From Pseudomonadota bacterium (lineage in GTDB: Bacteria > Pseudomonadota > Alphaproteobacteria > Rhodobacterales > Rhodobacteraceae), in assembly GCA_021845805.1 (NCBI GenBank), contig JAJZVD010000001.1:1-64000 (forward strand): a stretch of 64,000 nucleotides of DNA. Direction: 5' to 3'. Positions 53,194 through 63,179 of the stretch are shown here, one piece after another. Numbering within the stretch: position 1 is the first letter of the stretch; every line of letters begins with the position of its first letter. A model generated the notes under the pieces. The model was not told the DNA's origin, made no database searches, and was given only the letters and a program-made list of their open reading frames with translations. The position numbers were made by a program, and so were the translations under genes.

Positions 53194-54417
53194 ATGAACT
53201 ACGAAACCACGCTCGATGCTGCCCTGCAACGTCTGCACGACGAGGGGCGCTACAGAACCTTCATCGACATCGAGCGGCGCAAGGGGCAGTTCCCGCACGC
53301 GATCTGGACCCGCCCCGACGGGACGGAAAAGGACATCACCGTCTGGTGCGGCAACGATTATCTGGGCATGGGCCAGCATCCGGTCGTACTGGCCGCGATG
53401 CACGAGGCGCTGGATGCCACCGGCGCGGGCTCGGGCGGCACGCGCAACATTTCCGGCACGACCGTCTATCACAAGCGGCTGGAGGCAGAGCTTGCCGACC
53501 TGCATGGCAAGGAGGCGGCGCTGGTCTTTTCGTCGGCCTACATCGCCAACGACGCGACGCTGAGCACGCTCAAGACCATCTTTCCGGGCCTCATCATCTA
53601 TTCCGACAAGCTGAACCACGCCAGCATGATCGAGGGGATCAAGCGCGGCGGCGGCGACAAGCGGGTGTTCCGGCACAATGACATGGCGCATCTGCGCGCG
53701 CTGCTGGCGGCCGACGACCCGGCGGCGCCGAAGCTGATCGCCTTTGAATCGATCTACTCGATGGATGGCGACTTCGGCCCCATCAAGGACATCTGCGACC
53801 TGGCCGAGGAATTCGGCGCGCTGACCTATCTGGACGAGGTGCATGCCGTGGGCATGTACGGCCCCCGCGGCGCGGGCGTGGCCGAGCGCGACGGGCAGAT
53901 GAACCGGCTCGACATCATCAACGGCACGCTGGGCAAGGCCTTCGGCGTGTTCGGCGGCTATATCGCGGCCTCGGCGCGGATGGTGGACGCGGTCCGCAGC
54001 TATGCGCCGGGCTTCATCTTCACCACCTCGTTGCCGCCGGTCATCGCCGCCGGGGCGGCCGCCTCGGTCCGGCACCTGAAGACCGACCAGTCGATCCGCG
54101 ACCGTCACCAGCTTGCCGCCCGCACGCTCAAGCTGCGGCTGAAGGGGCTGGGCCTGCCGATCATCGACCACGGCAGCCATATCGTGCCCGTGCATGTGGG
54201 CGACCCCGTACATTGCAAGATGCTGTCGGACATGCTGCTGGACCGCTTCGGCATCTATGTCCAGCCGATCAACTATCCGACCGTGCCCAAGGGCACCGAG
54301 CGGCTGCGCTTCACCCCGTCGCCGGTGCACGATTCGGGCATGATCGACGGGCTGGTCAAAGCGATGGACACGCTCTGGGCCCATTGTGCGCTGAATCGCG
54401 CCGAGATGAGCGCCTGA
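53194..54417 (+). CDS. hemA: 5-aminolevulinate synthase
   Basis: A 407-aa PLP enzyme of the alpha-oxoamine synthase family. It has [15 protein letters not shown] near residue 50, [13 protein letters not shown] near 83, [12 protein letters not shown] near 212, and the PLP lysine in [13 protein letters not shown] near 248. It condenses glycine and succinyl-CoA to 5-aminolevulinate, the first step of tetrapyrrole synthesis in alphaproteobacteria. The FNR box upstream suggests oxygen-dependent control. Confidence 0.97.
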   Translation: MNYETTLDAALQRLHDEGRYRTFIDIERRKGQFPHAIWTRPDGTEKDITVWCGNDYLGMGQHPVVLAAMHEALDATGAGSGGTRNISGTTVYHKRLEAELADLHGKEAALVFSSAYIANDATLSTLKTIFPGLIIYSDKLNHASMIEGIKRGGGDKRVFRHNDMAHLRALLAADDPAAPKLIAFESIYSMDGDFGPIKDICDLAEEFGALTYLDEVHAVGMYGPRGAGVAERDGQMNRLDIINGTLGKAFGVFGGYIAASARMVDAVRSYAPGFIFTTSLPPVIAAGAAASVRHLKTDQSIRDRHQLAARTLKLRLKGLGLPIIDHGSHIVPVHVGDPVHCKMLSDMLLDRFGIYVQPINYPTVPKGTERLRFTPSPVHDSGMIDGLVKAMDTLWAHCALNRAEMSA

Positions 54418-54540
54418 CAGCTTCTGCGGATGCAAACATCACAGCCCTGTGTTAGCTCTATCGCGCAAGGGACCGCCGCTGAGTCGAGCGGACTCATCCA
54501 GACAAGACGGCCCTGACGGGACAGGCATGAGGCGGATCGC

Positions 54541-55776
54541 ATGATCGGGCGAAAGAGCAGGCCCTCGCCACAAGATGACGAGAAGCCGAAGGGTTTCGAC
54601 GATTTCGAGCTGAAGCTCGGCGACGTGATGCGCGGCGAACGTGCGACGCTGGGCAAGTCGCTGCTGGATGTCCAGCGCGAACTCAAGATCAAGGCGACCT
54701 ACATCGCCGCGATCGAGAACTGCGACACCTCGGCGTTCGAGACCCAAGGGTTTGTGGCGGGCTACGTCCGTTCCTATGCCCGCTATCTTGGCATGGACCC
54801 CGACTGGGCCTATGCGCGCTTCTCGAAAGAGGCGAACTTCAGCGTGGCCCATGGCATGTCGCAGGCCGCCTCGGCGCCGCGTCCCGCCACCCGTGCCGCT
54901 GCCGCCAAGGTGCGCCCCAAGGCCGACCCCCGCGACCCGCTGGCCGATCCGCGCGCGCCCTTCGTGCCGCGCGGGCAAAGCATGTTCACCGGCCTCCAGC
55001 CCAGTGCCATCGGTTCGGTCCTGGTGTTGCTGGCGCTGATCGGGGTGGTCGGCTACGGCGGCTGGCGCGTGCTGCAACAGGTGCAGCAGGTGCAGGTGGC
55101 CCCGGTCGATCAGGCCCCGGGCGTGGTCGCCTCGCTTGACCCGCTGGCGGGTGTGGCGAAGCTGCCCGACAGCGGCGCGCCTGCCGCAGCCGACAAGACC
55201 GCGGGTGTCACGGTACCCTCGGCCGATGCGCTGGACCGGCTCTACCGGCCGCAGCCGCTGGATACGCCGGTTCTGGTGCCGCGCGATGGCCCGATCGCGG
55301 CGATCAACCCGGACCGGCCCGATACCACCACGCTGCCCGACGCCACCGCCCCGGCGGATACGTCGATCGCGGCCGCCCTGGCCGCGGCCACCGCAGCCCC
55401 CGCCGCCACCGCCACGACGGCGCCCAAGGTTGTGGCCGATGCCGCGCCGGGCGTGCAACTGCTGGCGGTGCGCCCGTCCTGGGTGCGCGTGCAGGGCGCC
55501 GATGGCACCGTGCTGTTCGAGAAGATCCTTGATGCCGGCGAGAAATGGACCGTGCCGCAAAGCGAGCAGCCCGCCAAGCTGCGCGCGGGCAATTCCGGGG
55601 CGATCTATTTCCTGGTGAACGGCAAGGCCTATGGCCCGGCCTCGTCCAGCAACCAGGTGGTCAAGAACCTCGCCCTCTCGGTCGACAACGTGCAATCCTC
55701 CTTCAGCGTGGCCGACCTGCATCGTGATCCCGATCTGGCCAAGGCCGTCGCGGTCGCCTCTGCCGCCACGAAGTGA
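54541..55776 (+). CDS. rodZ: RodZ-like helix-turn-helix membrane protein
   Basis: 411 aa. The N-terminal HTH is near residues 27-90 (LGKSLLDVQRELKIKATYIA then SYARYLGMDPDWA), and a transmembrane helix IGSVLVLLALIGVVGYGGW is near 158-176. A long Ala/Pro-rich periplasmic stretch precedes a C-terminal domain (PSWVRVQGADGTVLFEKILD). This is the RodZ layout, a link between MreB and the elongation machinery. It lies 72 bp before ispG, the usual neighbour of rodZ. Confidence 0.88.
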   Translation: MIGRKSRPSPQDDEKPKGFDDFELKLGDVMRGERATLGKSLLDVQRELKIKATYIAAIENCDTSAFETQGFVAGYVRSYARYLGMDPDWAYARFSKEANFSVAHGMSQAASAPRPATRAAAAKVRPKADPRDPLADPRAPFVPRGQSMFTGLQPSAIGSVLVLLALIGVVGYGGWRVLQQVQQVQVAPVDQAPGVVASLDPLAGVAKLPDSGAPAAADKTAGVTVPSADALDRLYRPQPLDTPVLVPRDGPIAAINPDRPDTTTLPDATAPADTSIAAALAAATAAPAATATTAPKVVADAAPGVQLLAVRPSWVRVQGADGTVLFEKILDAGEKWTVPQSEQPAKLRAGNSGAIYFLVNGKAYGPASSSNQVVKNLALSVDNVQSSFSVADLHRDPDLAKAVAVASAATK

Positions 55777-55848
55777 TCCCCGGGGCGGTTGCCGCCTCGG
55801 GCCGGATGGCCTAGAACCGGAACATCCGTTCCTGGCCAGAGGCTGCCC

Positions 55849-56973
55849 ATGTCGCTGAACCCCGTCCGCCCCTGGCGCAATATCGAGCGCCGGAAGTCGC
55901 GCCAGATCATGGTGGGTCGCGTCCCTGTGGGGGGCGACGCGCCGATCTCGGTCCAGACGATGACCAACACGATCACCTCGGACGCCAAGGCGACGATCGA
56001 GCAGGTGCTGCGCTGTGCCGTGGCCGGGGCCGACATCGTCCGTGTCTCGACCCCCGACGAAGAGTCGACCGCCGCGCTGCGCGACATCGTGGCCGAAAGC
56101 CCGGTGCCCATCGTGGCCGACATCCACTTCCACTACAAGCGCGCCATCGAGGCGGCCGAGGCGGGCGCGGCCTGCCTGCGCATCAATCCGGGCAACATCG
56201 GCGATGAAAAGCGGGTGCGCGAGGTGATCCGGGCCGCCAAGGATCACGGCTGTTCCATCCGCATCGGCGTGAACGCGGGCAGTCTGGAACGGCACCTGCT
56301 GGAGAAGTACGGCGAGCCCTGCCCGGATGCGATGGTCGAATCCGGGCTCGATCACATCAAGATCCTGCAAGACAACGACTTCCACGAATTCAAGATCAGC
56401 GTGAAGGCCTCGGACGTGTTCCTGGCCGCCGCCGCCTACCAGCAACTTGCCGAGGCGACCGACGCGCCGATCCACCTTGGCATCACCGAGGCGGGCGGGC
56501 TGGTCTCTGGCACGGTGAAATCGGCGATCGGGCTGGGCAACCTCTTGTGGATGGGGATCGGCGACACGATCCGCGTGTCGCTCTCTGCCGACCCGGTGGA
56601 AGAGGTGAAGGTCGGCTACGAGATCCTGAAATCGCTCGGCCTGCGCCACCGCGGGGTCACCATCATCTCCTGCCCGTCCTGCGCGCGGCAGGGGTTCGAC
56701 GTCATCAAGACGGTCGCCGCGCTGGAAGACCGGCTGGCGCATGTGACCACCTCGATGAGCCTCTCGATCATCGGCTGCGTGGTGAACGGCCCGGGCGAGG
56801 CGCTGATGACCGACATCGGCTTCACCGGCGGCGGCGCGGGCTCGGGCATGGTCTACCTGGCCGGGCGGCAAAGCCACAAGCTCGGCAATGACCAGATGAT
56901 CGACCATATCGTCGACCTGGTCGAGAAGAAGGCCGCCGAAATCGAGGCCAGCGCCCGCGACGCCGCCGAATAG
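55849..56973 (+). CDS. ispG: 4-hydroxy-3-methylbut-2-enyl-diphosphate synthase IspG
   Basis: 374 aa. The N-terminal TIM-barrel part begins [20 protein letters not shown]. The C-terminal [4Fe-4S] part has cysteines in [13 protein letters not shown] and [12 protein letters not shown], the latter followed by the catalytic Glu region. It converts methylerythritol cyclodiphosphate to HMBPP in isoprenoid synthesis. ATG 55849 gives the usual start; the frame is open 60 bp further upstream. The 54-bp repeat copy 2 follows the stop. Confidence 0.96.
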   Translation: MSLNPVRPWRNIERRKSRQIMVGRVPVGGDAPISVQTMTNTITSDAKATIEQVLRCAVAGADIVRVSTPDEESTAALRDIVAESPVPIVADIHFHYKRAIEAAEAGAACLRINPGNIGDEKRVREVIRAAKDHGCSIRIGVNAGSLERHLLEKYGEPCPDAMVESGLDHIKILQDNDFHEFKISVKASDVFLAAAAYQQLAEATDAPIHLGITEAGGLVSGTVKSAIGLGNLLWMGIGDTIRVSLSADPVEEVKVGYEILKSLGLRHRGVTIISCPSCARQGFDVIKTVAALEDRLAHVTTSMSLSIIGCVVNGPGEALMTDIGFTGGGAGSGMVYLAGRQSHKLGNDQMIDHIVDLVEKKAAEIEASARDAAE

Positions 56974-56989
56974 GCGCAGGCGGCGCCTC

Positions 56990-57043
56990 CATTTTCTGTC
57001 CGCAAATATCCTCGGGGGGTGTGGGGGGCAGACAGCCCCCCAC
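56990..57043 (-). repeat. 54-bp dispersed hairpin repeat, copy 2
   Basis: All 54 bases equal the copy at 3901. On the minus strand it follows the stop of the DsbA-like gene by 9 bp, as copy 1 follows a gene stop. Here it lies between convergent genes, where its G/C hairpin would serve as a terminator. Confidence 0.9.
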
Positions 57044-57052
57044 CTTCGGCGC

Positions 57053-57796
57053 TCAGTCCCTGCGCACCTTGTCCACGATCTGCTGCATCGCCGCTTCGGG
57101 CAGGTAGCCGCGCACCATCTGGTCGGCGATCACGAAGGTCGGCGTGCCCTGGATCTGCAACTGGTCGCCCAGCGCGCGGTTCCGGTTGATCACCTGCGTC
57201 ACCGCATCGCTGTTCATCCGCGCCAGCAGGTCCTTCGCGTCCAGCCCGAACCGCTGCGACAGCTTGGTGAGCGAATCCGCGTTCACCTCGCCGCGGAAGG
57301 TCATCAGCGCGTCATGCACCTTGGCATAGGCCTCGGGCCCGTCGGCCTGCATCACCGCGATGGCATAGCGCGACGAGATCTCCGACTGCGGCCCCAGGAT
57401 CGGGAATTCCTTCACGATGAAGCGGATGTTGCCATCCTTCTGCACCAGGTCGCTGACCTCCTCATAGGCCTTGCGGCAGTAGGTGCAGCGGTAATCGAGG
57501 AATTCGACCACGGTCACGTTGCCCTGCGGGTTCCCCGCGACCCAGGAATAGCCGTCCTTGAAGATCGCGTCCGCGTTCGATGTCACCAGCGTCGCATCGC
57601 TCTGGGCCTGGGCCGCCTGCTGTTTCTGGTCCAGCGCCTGCATCGCCTCCACCAGCACCTCGGGGTGGGCCAGCAGATAGCTGCGGATCTCGGCATCCAG
57701 TGCGGCGCGGTCGGCGGCGGACAGGTTCTGGAAATCCAGCGCCGGGGCGGCCTGGGCGGCCAGCGTCAGCACCGCGGCAAGGATCAGTCGTCTCAT
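57053..57796 (-). CDS. DsbA-family thiol-disulfide oxidoreductase
   Basis: 247 aa. A signal peptide (RRLILAAVLTLAAQAAPA) is followed by a helical region (AALDAEIRSYLLAHPEVLVE) and a thioredoxin fold with the active site CTYC in FLDYRCTYCRKAYEEV near residues 125-128. The cis-proline is in IQGTPTFVI near 220. It probably oxidises or isomerises disulfides in periplasmic proteins (Com1/BdbD-like group). It is transcribed alone, divergent from the aminotransferase. Confidence 0.92.
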   Translation of the reverse strand: MRRLILAAVLTLAAQAAPALDFQNLSAADRAALDAEIRSYLLAHPEVLVEAMQALDQKQQAAQAQSDATLVTSNADAIFKDGYSWVAGNPQGNVTVVEFLDYRCTYCRKAYEEVSDLVQKDGNIRFIVKEFPILGPQSEISSRYAIAVMQADGPEAYAKVHDALMTFRGEVNADSLTKLSQRFGLDAKDLLARMNSDAVTQVINRNRALGDQLQIQGTPTFVIADQMVRGYLPEAAMQQIVDKVRRD

Positions 57797-57938
57797 CGGA
57801 AAGCTCCGGCTATGGGTCGGCGCGCAGTGTCGCAGATCGGGCGGCCAAGGCAACCCGGCGCGATGCCGCCGGCAGGATGCCGCCTTGACCCCCGGCGCAA
57901 GGCTTGGGAAGAGGGCAGGGGCGGCGAAGGAGCAGGCA

Positions 57939-59084
57939 ATGCGGCAATCCCGGCGAGGTCATGTGGACCCGTTCATCGTGATGGACGTGATGGAGGCTGC
58001 CCGCGCGGCCGAGGCGGCGGGCCGCAGGATCATCCACATGGAGGTGGGCCAGCCCGGCACCCCGGCACCCGCAGGCGCCCGCGCGGCGCTGGCCCGCGCG
58101 ATGGAGGCGGGCAGCCTTGGCTATACCGTGGCGCTGGGCCTGCCGGAATTGCGGCAGGGCATCGCCGGACTTTACCGCCGCTGGTACGGCATCGATCTCG
58201 ATCCCGCCCGCGTCGTGGTGACCGCGGGGTCGTCGGCGGCCTTCCTGCTGGCCTTCACCGCGCTTTTCGACGCAGGCGAACGCGTGGCGCTGGGCGAGCC
58301 GGGCTACCCGTCCTACCGCCAGATCCTGCGCGCACTGTCGCTTGAGCCGGTGGGCGTGCCCGCCTCGCTTGGCAATCGGCTGCAACCGACCCCCGCGGAT
58401 CTTGCGGGCGTGCCCGACCTTGCCGGGCTGATCGTCGCCTCGCCCGGCAACCCCTCGGGCACCATGCTCGACCGTGCGGCGCTGGGCGCGCTGATCGACC
58501 ATGCCGCCGGGCGCGGGCTCGCCTTCATCTCGGACGAGATCTATCACGGCATCCAGTACGGCCCCCGCGCGGTCAGCGCGCTGGAGCTGAGCGACGATGT
58601 CCATGTCATCAACTCGTTCTCGAAGTACTTCAGCATGACCGGCTGGCGCATCGGCTGGATGGTGGTGCCCGAAGACCATATCCGCACGATCGAACGGCTG
58701 GCGCAGAACATGTTCATCTGCCCGCCCCATGCAAGCCAGGTCGCAGCGCTCGCCGCGCTCGACTGCGCCGAGGAACTGGAGGCGAACCTTGCCGTCTATG
58801 CCGAGAACCGCCGCCTGATGCTGGAGGGGCTGCCGGCTGCGGGCTTCACCCGGATCGCGCCGCCGGATGGCGCGTTCTACATCTATGCCGATGTGTCCGA
58901 CCTCACCCGCGACAGCCGCGCCTTCGCGGCCGAGATTCTGGCCGAGGCCGGGGTGGCGGTGACCCCGGGGCTTGATTTCGATCCGCTGCGGGGCGGCCGG
59001 ACGCTGCGCTTTACCTATGCCCGCGCGACGGCCGACATCGCCGAGGGGCTGGCCCGGCTGGCCGCTTTCGCCAACCGTCGCTAG
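57939..59084 (+). CDS. Class I/II pyridoxal-phosphate aminotransferase
   Basis: 381 aa of the fold type I aminotransferases. It has HMEVGQPGTPAPAG near residue 30, GSSAAFLLAFTALFD near 95, the PLP-contacting SPGNPSGTM near 167, SDEIYHGIQYG near 197, and the lysine in FSKYFSMTGWRIGWM near 229. The substrate is unknown. ATG 57939 is preferred because GGAG lies just upstream; a TTG at 57885 in frame would add 18 residues that are not part of the fold. Confidence 0.9.
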   Translation: MRQSRRGHVDPFIVMDVMEAARAAEAAGRRIIHMEVGQPGTPAPAGARAALARAMEAGSLGYTVALGLPELRQGIAGLYRRWYGIDLDPARVVVTAGSSAAFLLAFTALFDAGERVALGEPGYPSYRQILRALSLEPVGVPASLGNRLQPTPADLAGVPDLAGLIVASPGNPSGTMLDRAALGALIDHAAGRGLAFISDEIYHGIQYGPRAVSALELSDDVHVINSFSKYFSMTGWRIGWMVVPEDHIRTIERLAQNMFICPPHASQVAALAALDCAEELEANLAVYAENRRLMLEGLPAAGFTRIAPPDGAFYIYADVSDLTRDSRAFAAEILAEAGVAVTPGLDFDPLRGGRTLRFTYARATADIAEGLARLAAFANRR

Positions 59085-59171
59085 CCCGGCATCACAGCTG
59101 CGCGCGGCGGGGCTTGGGGCATTTGTGATGCGGCAGGAAGTTCGCTAGCCTGCGGTGCAAAAGGGCAGGGC

Positions 59172-60431
59172 ATGGTCAGGCGGTTCGCGGTTCTTTTCTG
59201 GGTGGTGGCGGGGCTTTGCCTCGGCCTTGCCGTGCAGGCGCGGGCCGAACAGGCGCTGAGCGCGCTGGCAAGCTATGACCCGGCCTCCTCATCCATCACC
59301 GACGAAGGCGCGGGCTTCGATCCGGCGCTGAAGCCTTCTGTTCATGTGGTGATCGGCCTGTCGCGCCCCGTTCCCTACCGGATCAGCACGCTGGCCAACC
59401 CGCCGCGGCTGGTGCTGGACTTTCGCGAGGTCGACTGGCGCGGGCTCGACCCGGCGGCGCTGCTTCAGTCGCGCCATGTCACCGCCGTGCGGGCGGGGCT
59501 CTTGATGCCCGGCTGGTCGCGGCTGGTGCTGGAACTGGACGGGCCCTATGCGGTCGAGCAGGCCGAGATGGCCACGCGCGACCTGCGCGGACGCGCGCGG
59601 GTTGAACTGGACCTGACGCCGACCGACGCGGCAACCTTCGCCGCCACCGCGGGCGCCCCGGCCTCGAGCCTCTGGGCGCTGCCCACCCCGGCCATCGTGG
59701 GGCCCCCGAAGAAACGCCAGACCGGCGACGCACCGCTTCTGGTGGTGCTGGACCCCGGCCACGGCGGGATCGACCCCGGTTCGATCAATGGCAAGCTTTA
59801 CGAAAAGCAGATCACGCTGACATTCGCCCGGCTCTTGAAGGAACGGCTGGTGCGTGCCGGAATGCAGGTGATCCTGACCCGCAGCGATGACAGTTTCGTG
59901 CCGCTGGAAACCCGGCTGTCGATCGCCCGGGCGGCGGGGGCGGACCTGTTCCTGTCGATCCACGCCGATGCCGAGGCGACGGCCGAGGCGACGGGCGCCA
60001 CGGTCTACACGCTGTCGGATCAGGCGACCGACCAGGCCTCGGCCGAACTGGCCGCGCGGCACGACCGCGATGACATCATGGCGGGGGTGGACCTGACCAA
60101 TGCCGATGACCAGATCGCCACCGTCCTGATGGACATGGCCCGCACCGAGACGCAGCCGCGGTCGGACCGGCTGGCGGCCGCGCTGGTCGATGCGATCAAG
60201 GCCGCGGGCCTTCAGATGCACCGCCGCCCGCATCAGGAGGCGGCGTTTTCGGTGCTGAAATCGCCCGACGTGCCATCGGCCCTGCTGGAGCTTGGCTTCC
60301 TGTCCTCGGACAGCGACCTGAAGAACCTGCAGGACCCGGCCTGGCAGGACCGGATGGCCGATGCCATCACCGCGGCGATCCAGGCCTGGGCCAAGGCCGA
60401 CGCGGCCGAAGCGGCGCTGGTGCGGCAATAG
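59172..60431 (+). CDS. N-acetylmuramoyl-L-alanine amidase (AmiC type)
   Basis: 419 aa. A signal peptide (FAVLFWVVAGLCLGLAVQAR) precedes an AMIN domain near residues 50-150 (RISTLANPPRLVLDF) and a C-terminal zinc amidase: LDPGHGGIDPGS near 195, the Glu in LYEKQITLTF, SIHADAEA near 262, and the Glu of ALLELGFLSSDSDL near 378. It cleaves the stem peptide from peptidoglycan at division. It is 127 bp upstream of the PBP1A gene, which fits a shared role in wall growth. Confidence 0.94.
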   Translation: MVRRFAVLFWVVAGLCLGLAVQARAEQALSALASYDPASSSITDEGAGFDPALKPSVHVVIGLSRPVPYRISTLANPPRLVLDFREVDWRGLDPAALLQSRHVTAVRAGLLMPGWSRLVLELDGPYAVEQAEMATRDLRGRARVELDLTPTDAATFAATAGAPASSLWALPTPAIVGPPKKRQTGDAPLLVVLDPGHGGIDPGSINGKLYEKQITLTFARLLKERLVRAGMQVILTRSDDSFVPLETRLSIARAAGADLFLSIHADAEATAEATGATVYTLSDQATDQASAELAARHDRDDIMAGVDLTNADDQIATVLMDMARTETQPRSDRLAAALVDAIKAAGLQMHRRPHQEAAFSVLKSPDVPSALLELGFLSSDSDLKNLQDPAWQDRMADAITAAIQAWAKADAAEAALVRQ

Positions 60432-60558
60432 GCGCGCGCGGCCATCTCGCGCTGCTGTGACGCCGCGTCGGCGGGATTCGGCGCGTGTTCCGCCGATGGT
60501 GTTTTGACCCTCTGTCCGCGAATGCGTATATGGGGCGCAATTGCATGGGGGCCATTTG

Positions 60559-63120
60559 GTGATCCGCCTGATCCTGTCTTTCTTCGGCGCGCTGTTCACG
60601 CTCGCGACCATGGCTCTCGTGTTCGGAGCCCTGACGCTGGGCGGCATGATGTGGATGTATTCGCGCGACCTGCCGTCCTATGACCTGCTGGCGCAGTATA
60701 CCCCCCCGACGATCAGCCGGATCTATTCCGGTGAAGGCCAGATCATCGACGAATTCGCGACCGAGCGGCGGCTTTTCACCCCGATCGACGAGATCCCGCC
60801 GATGGTGAAGCAGGCCTTCATCTCGGCCGAGGACAAGACCTTCTACACCAACCCCGGCTTCGACCTGCATGGCATCGCCGGCGCGATCTATCAGGCGATC
60901 GTGTCGCGCGGGCGCGACCTGCGCGGCGGGTCCACCATCACCCAGCAGGTGGCCAAGAACTTCCTTCTCAGCTCTGACCGCACCATCGCGCGCAAGGTCA
61001 AGGAACTGATCCTGTCCTATCGCATCAGCCACGCCTATTCGAAGGACCGGGTGCTGGAACTGTACCTGAACGAGATCTTCCTGGGCGCCAATTCCTATGG
61101 CGTGACCGCGGCGGCCCAGACCTATTTCAACAAGACGCTGAGCCAGTTGACCCCGGCCGAGGCGGCCTATCTGGCGGCGCTGCCGAAGAAGCCGTCGGAT
61201 CTGAACCCGGTGACGCAGAAGGCCGCGGCGATCGACCGGCGGAACTATGTGCTGACCCAGATGTACCAGAACGGCTACATCGACAAGGCGACGCTGGACA
61301 CCTCGTTGAAGGACCCGCTGCAAACGGTGCAGGGCGGCGAAATCCCGGCCTTCCGCGACAGCGTGCCGCCGCGCAGCTATTTCACCGACGAAATCCGCCG
61401 CCAGCTCAGCCAGACCTTCGGCGAGCAGGAGTTTTTCGGCGGCGGCCTGACCATCCGGGCGACGATGGACCCCGAGATGCAGCAACTGGCCGCCAAGTCG
61501 TTGCAGGACGGGCTGGAACGCTATGACCGCGTGCAGGGTGTCTGGCGCGGGACGGGCAAGAAGATCCCGCTCGACAAGCTGAAATCCGAGGCCGACTGGC
61601 GCGCCGCGCTTCAGGCGGTGCCGGTGCCGCGCGACATCGACGGCTGGTTCCCCGCCGTGGTGCTGGACGTGTCGGGCGACAAGGCGCGGCTGGGCATCGA
61701 GGGGCACCCCCTGTCCCCTTCGGGCGATTTCATCCTTCCCGCTGACGTGACCTGGGCGCGCAAGCGGCTGGCGGACGGCAAGCTTGGGCCGAAGGCGAAA
61801 CAACCCGGCGATCTGGTCAGCCCCGGCGACGTGGTCGAGGTGACACAGCTGACCGACAAGAAAACCGGTGCCGTGCGCTGGTCGCTGCGACAGATCCCGG
61901 CGATCGAGGGCGCGTTCATGGCGATGGACGTGAACACCGGCCGCGTGATCGCGATGCAGGGCGGCTTCAGCTACCAGTCATCGGCCTTCAACCGGGCCAC
62001 CCAGGCCACGCGGCAGCCGGGGTCCGGCTTCAAGCCCTTCGTCTATGCGGCGGCGCTTGATTCCGGCTTCACCCCGGCCACGATCGTGATCGACGCCCCG
62101 ATCGAGGTGAACACGCCCCAGGGGCTGTGGACGCCGAAGAACGCGGAAGACAAGTACTATGGCCCGGTGCCGATGCGGGTGGGTCTGGAACAGTCGCGCA
62201 ACCTGATGACCATCCGCATCGCGCAGGCGATCGGGATGGACACGGTGGCGAAATACGCCGAGCGGTTCGGGGTTTACGACCCGATGCAGCCGTTCCTTGC
62301 GAACTCGCTGGGCAGCCAGGAAACCACGCTTTACAAGCTGGTGGGCGCCTATGCGATGATCGCCAACGGCGGCGAGCGGGTGGAACCCACGCTGGTCGAC
62401 CGGGTGCAGGACCGCTTTGGCAAGACGATCTACCGCCACGATACCCGCACCTGCCCGAATTGCGACAACCCGAACCTGCCCCCCGGTCAGGCGCCCGAGA
62501 TCGTCTCGAACCGGGAACGCGTGATCGACCCGATCACCGATTACCAGCTGATCTCGATGATGCAGGGCGTGGTGCAGCGCGGCACGGCGGCGGGTGTGGT
62601 GAACCTGCCGGTTCCGGTCGCGGGCAAGACCGGCACCACGAACGACGCCAAGGACGTGTGGTTCACGGGCTTCACCTCGAACATCGTCGCGGGCTGCTAC
62701 ATGGGCTACGATGCGCCGCAATCGCTGGGCGCCAGCGCCTTTGGCGCCAACATGTGCGGCCCGGTGTTCCAGACCTTCATGATGCAGGCGATCAAGAAGT
62801 ATGGCGGCGGCCCGTTCAAGGTGCCGCCGGGGGGCCATTTCATCAACATTGACCGCTGGACGGGCGAACCCCTGCCGGATGGGGCGACGGGCGACAACGT
62901 GCAGCCCGAATACTTCCGCAATGGCCAGGAGCCGGTGTTCGGCATGGCGGGCATGGTCGATGGCGGCTTTGCCATGGGGGCCAACCTGCCGCTGTTCGCG
63001 CCGGGGGAAACCGACCCCACCGCCACCAACAACGTGACCGTCACCACGCCCACGGGCGAACAGAAGGTCATTCCCGGCAAGGCCGATTTCGGCACGGTCA
63101 GTTCGGGCGGGCTTTACTGA
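60559..63120 (+). CDS. mrcA: Penicillin-binding protein 1A (glycosyltransferase/transpeptidase)
   Basis: About 853 aa. A transmembrane anchor near residues 5-30 is followed by a GT51 domain with the catalytic Glu in FISAEDKTFYTNPGFD near 85 and RGGSTITQQVAKNF. A transpeptidase domain has SxxK in QPGSGFKPF near 488, SRN near 542 and KTGTT near 689. The C-terminal tail is long. It polymerises and cross-links peptidoglycan. GTG 60559 is preferred because GGGGG lies upstream and it starts the anchor; TTG codons at 60541 and 60556 are alternatives. Confidence 0.95.
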   Translation: MIRLILSFFGALFTLATMALVFGALTLGGMMWMYSRDLPSYDLLAQYTPPTISRIYSGEGQIIDEFATERRLFTPIDEIPPMVKQAFISAEDKTFYTNPGFDLHGIAGAIYQAIVSRGRDLRGGSTITQQVAKNFLLSSDRTIARKVKELILSYRISHAYSKDRVLELYLNEIFLGANSYGVTAAAQTYFNKTLSQLTPAEAAYLAALPKKPSDLNPVTQKAAAIDRRNYVLTQMYQNGYIDKATLDTSLKDPLQTVQGGEIPAFRDSVPPRSYFTDEIRRQLSQTFGEQEFFGGGLTIRATMDPEMQQLAAKSLQDGLERYDRVQGVWRGTGKKIPLDKLKSEADWRAALQAVPVPRDIDGWFPAVVLDVSGDKARLGIEGHPLSPSGDFILPADVTWARKRLADGKLGPKAKQPGDLVSPGDVVEVTQLTDKKTGAVRWSLRQIPAIEGAFMAMDVNTGRVIAMQGGFSYQSSAFNRATQATRQPGSGFKPFVYAAALDSGFTPATIVIDAPIEVNTPQGLWTPKNAEDKYYGPVPMRVGLEQSRNLMTIRIAQAIGMDTVAKYAERFGVYDPMQPFLANSLGSQETTLYKLVGAYAMIANGGERVEPTLVDRVQDRFGKTIYRHDTRTCPNCDNPNLPPGQAPEIVSNRERVIDPITDYQLISMMQGVVQRGTAAGVVNLPVPVAGKTGTTNDAKDVWFTGFTSNIVAGCYMGYDAPQSLGASAFGANMCGPVFQTFMMQAIKKYGGGPFKVPPGGHFINIDRWTGEPLPDGATGDNVQPEYFRNGQEPVFGMAGMVDGGFAMGANLPLFAPGETDPTATNNVTVTTPTGEQKVIPGKADFGTVSSGGLY

Positions 63121-63179
63121 GCTTGCCCGCCCTGCTGCTTCGGGCTATGACCCCGCGCTGACAGAGCCCGGAGATCGAA

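Noticed and set aside
54439-56907. Minus-strand open frame of 822 codons opposite the RodZ-like and ispG genes
   Set aside because: Same shadow pattern; spans two plus-strand genes and their gap.
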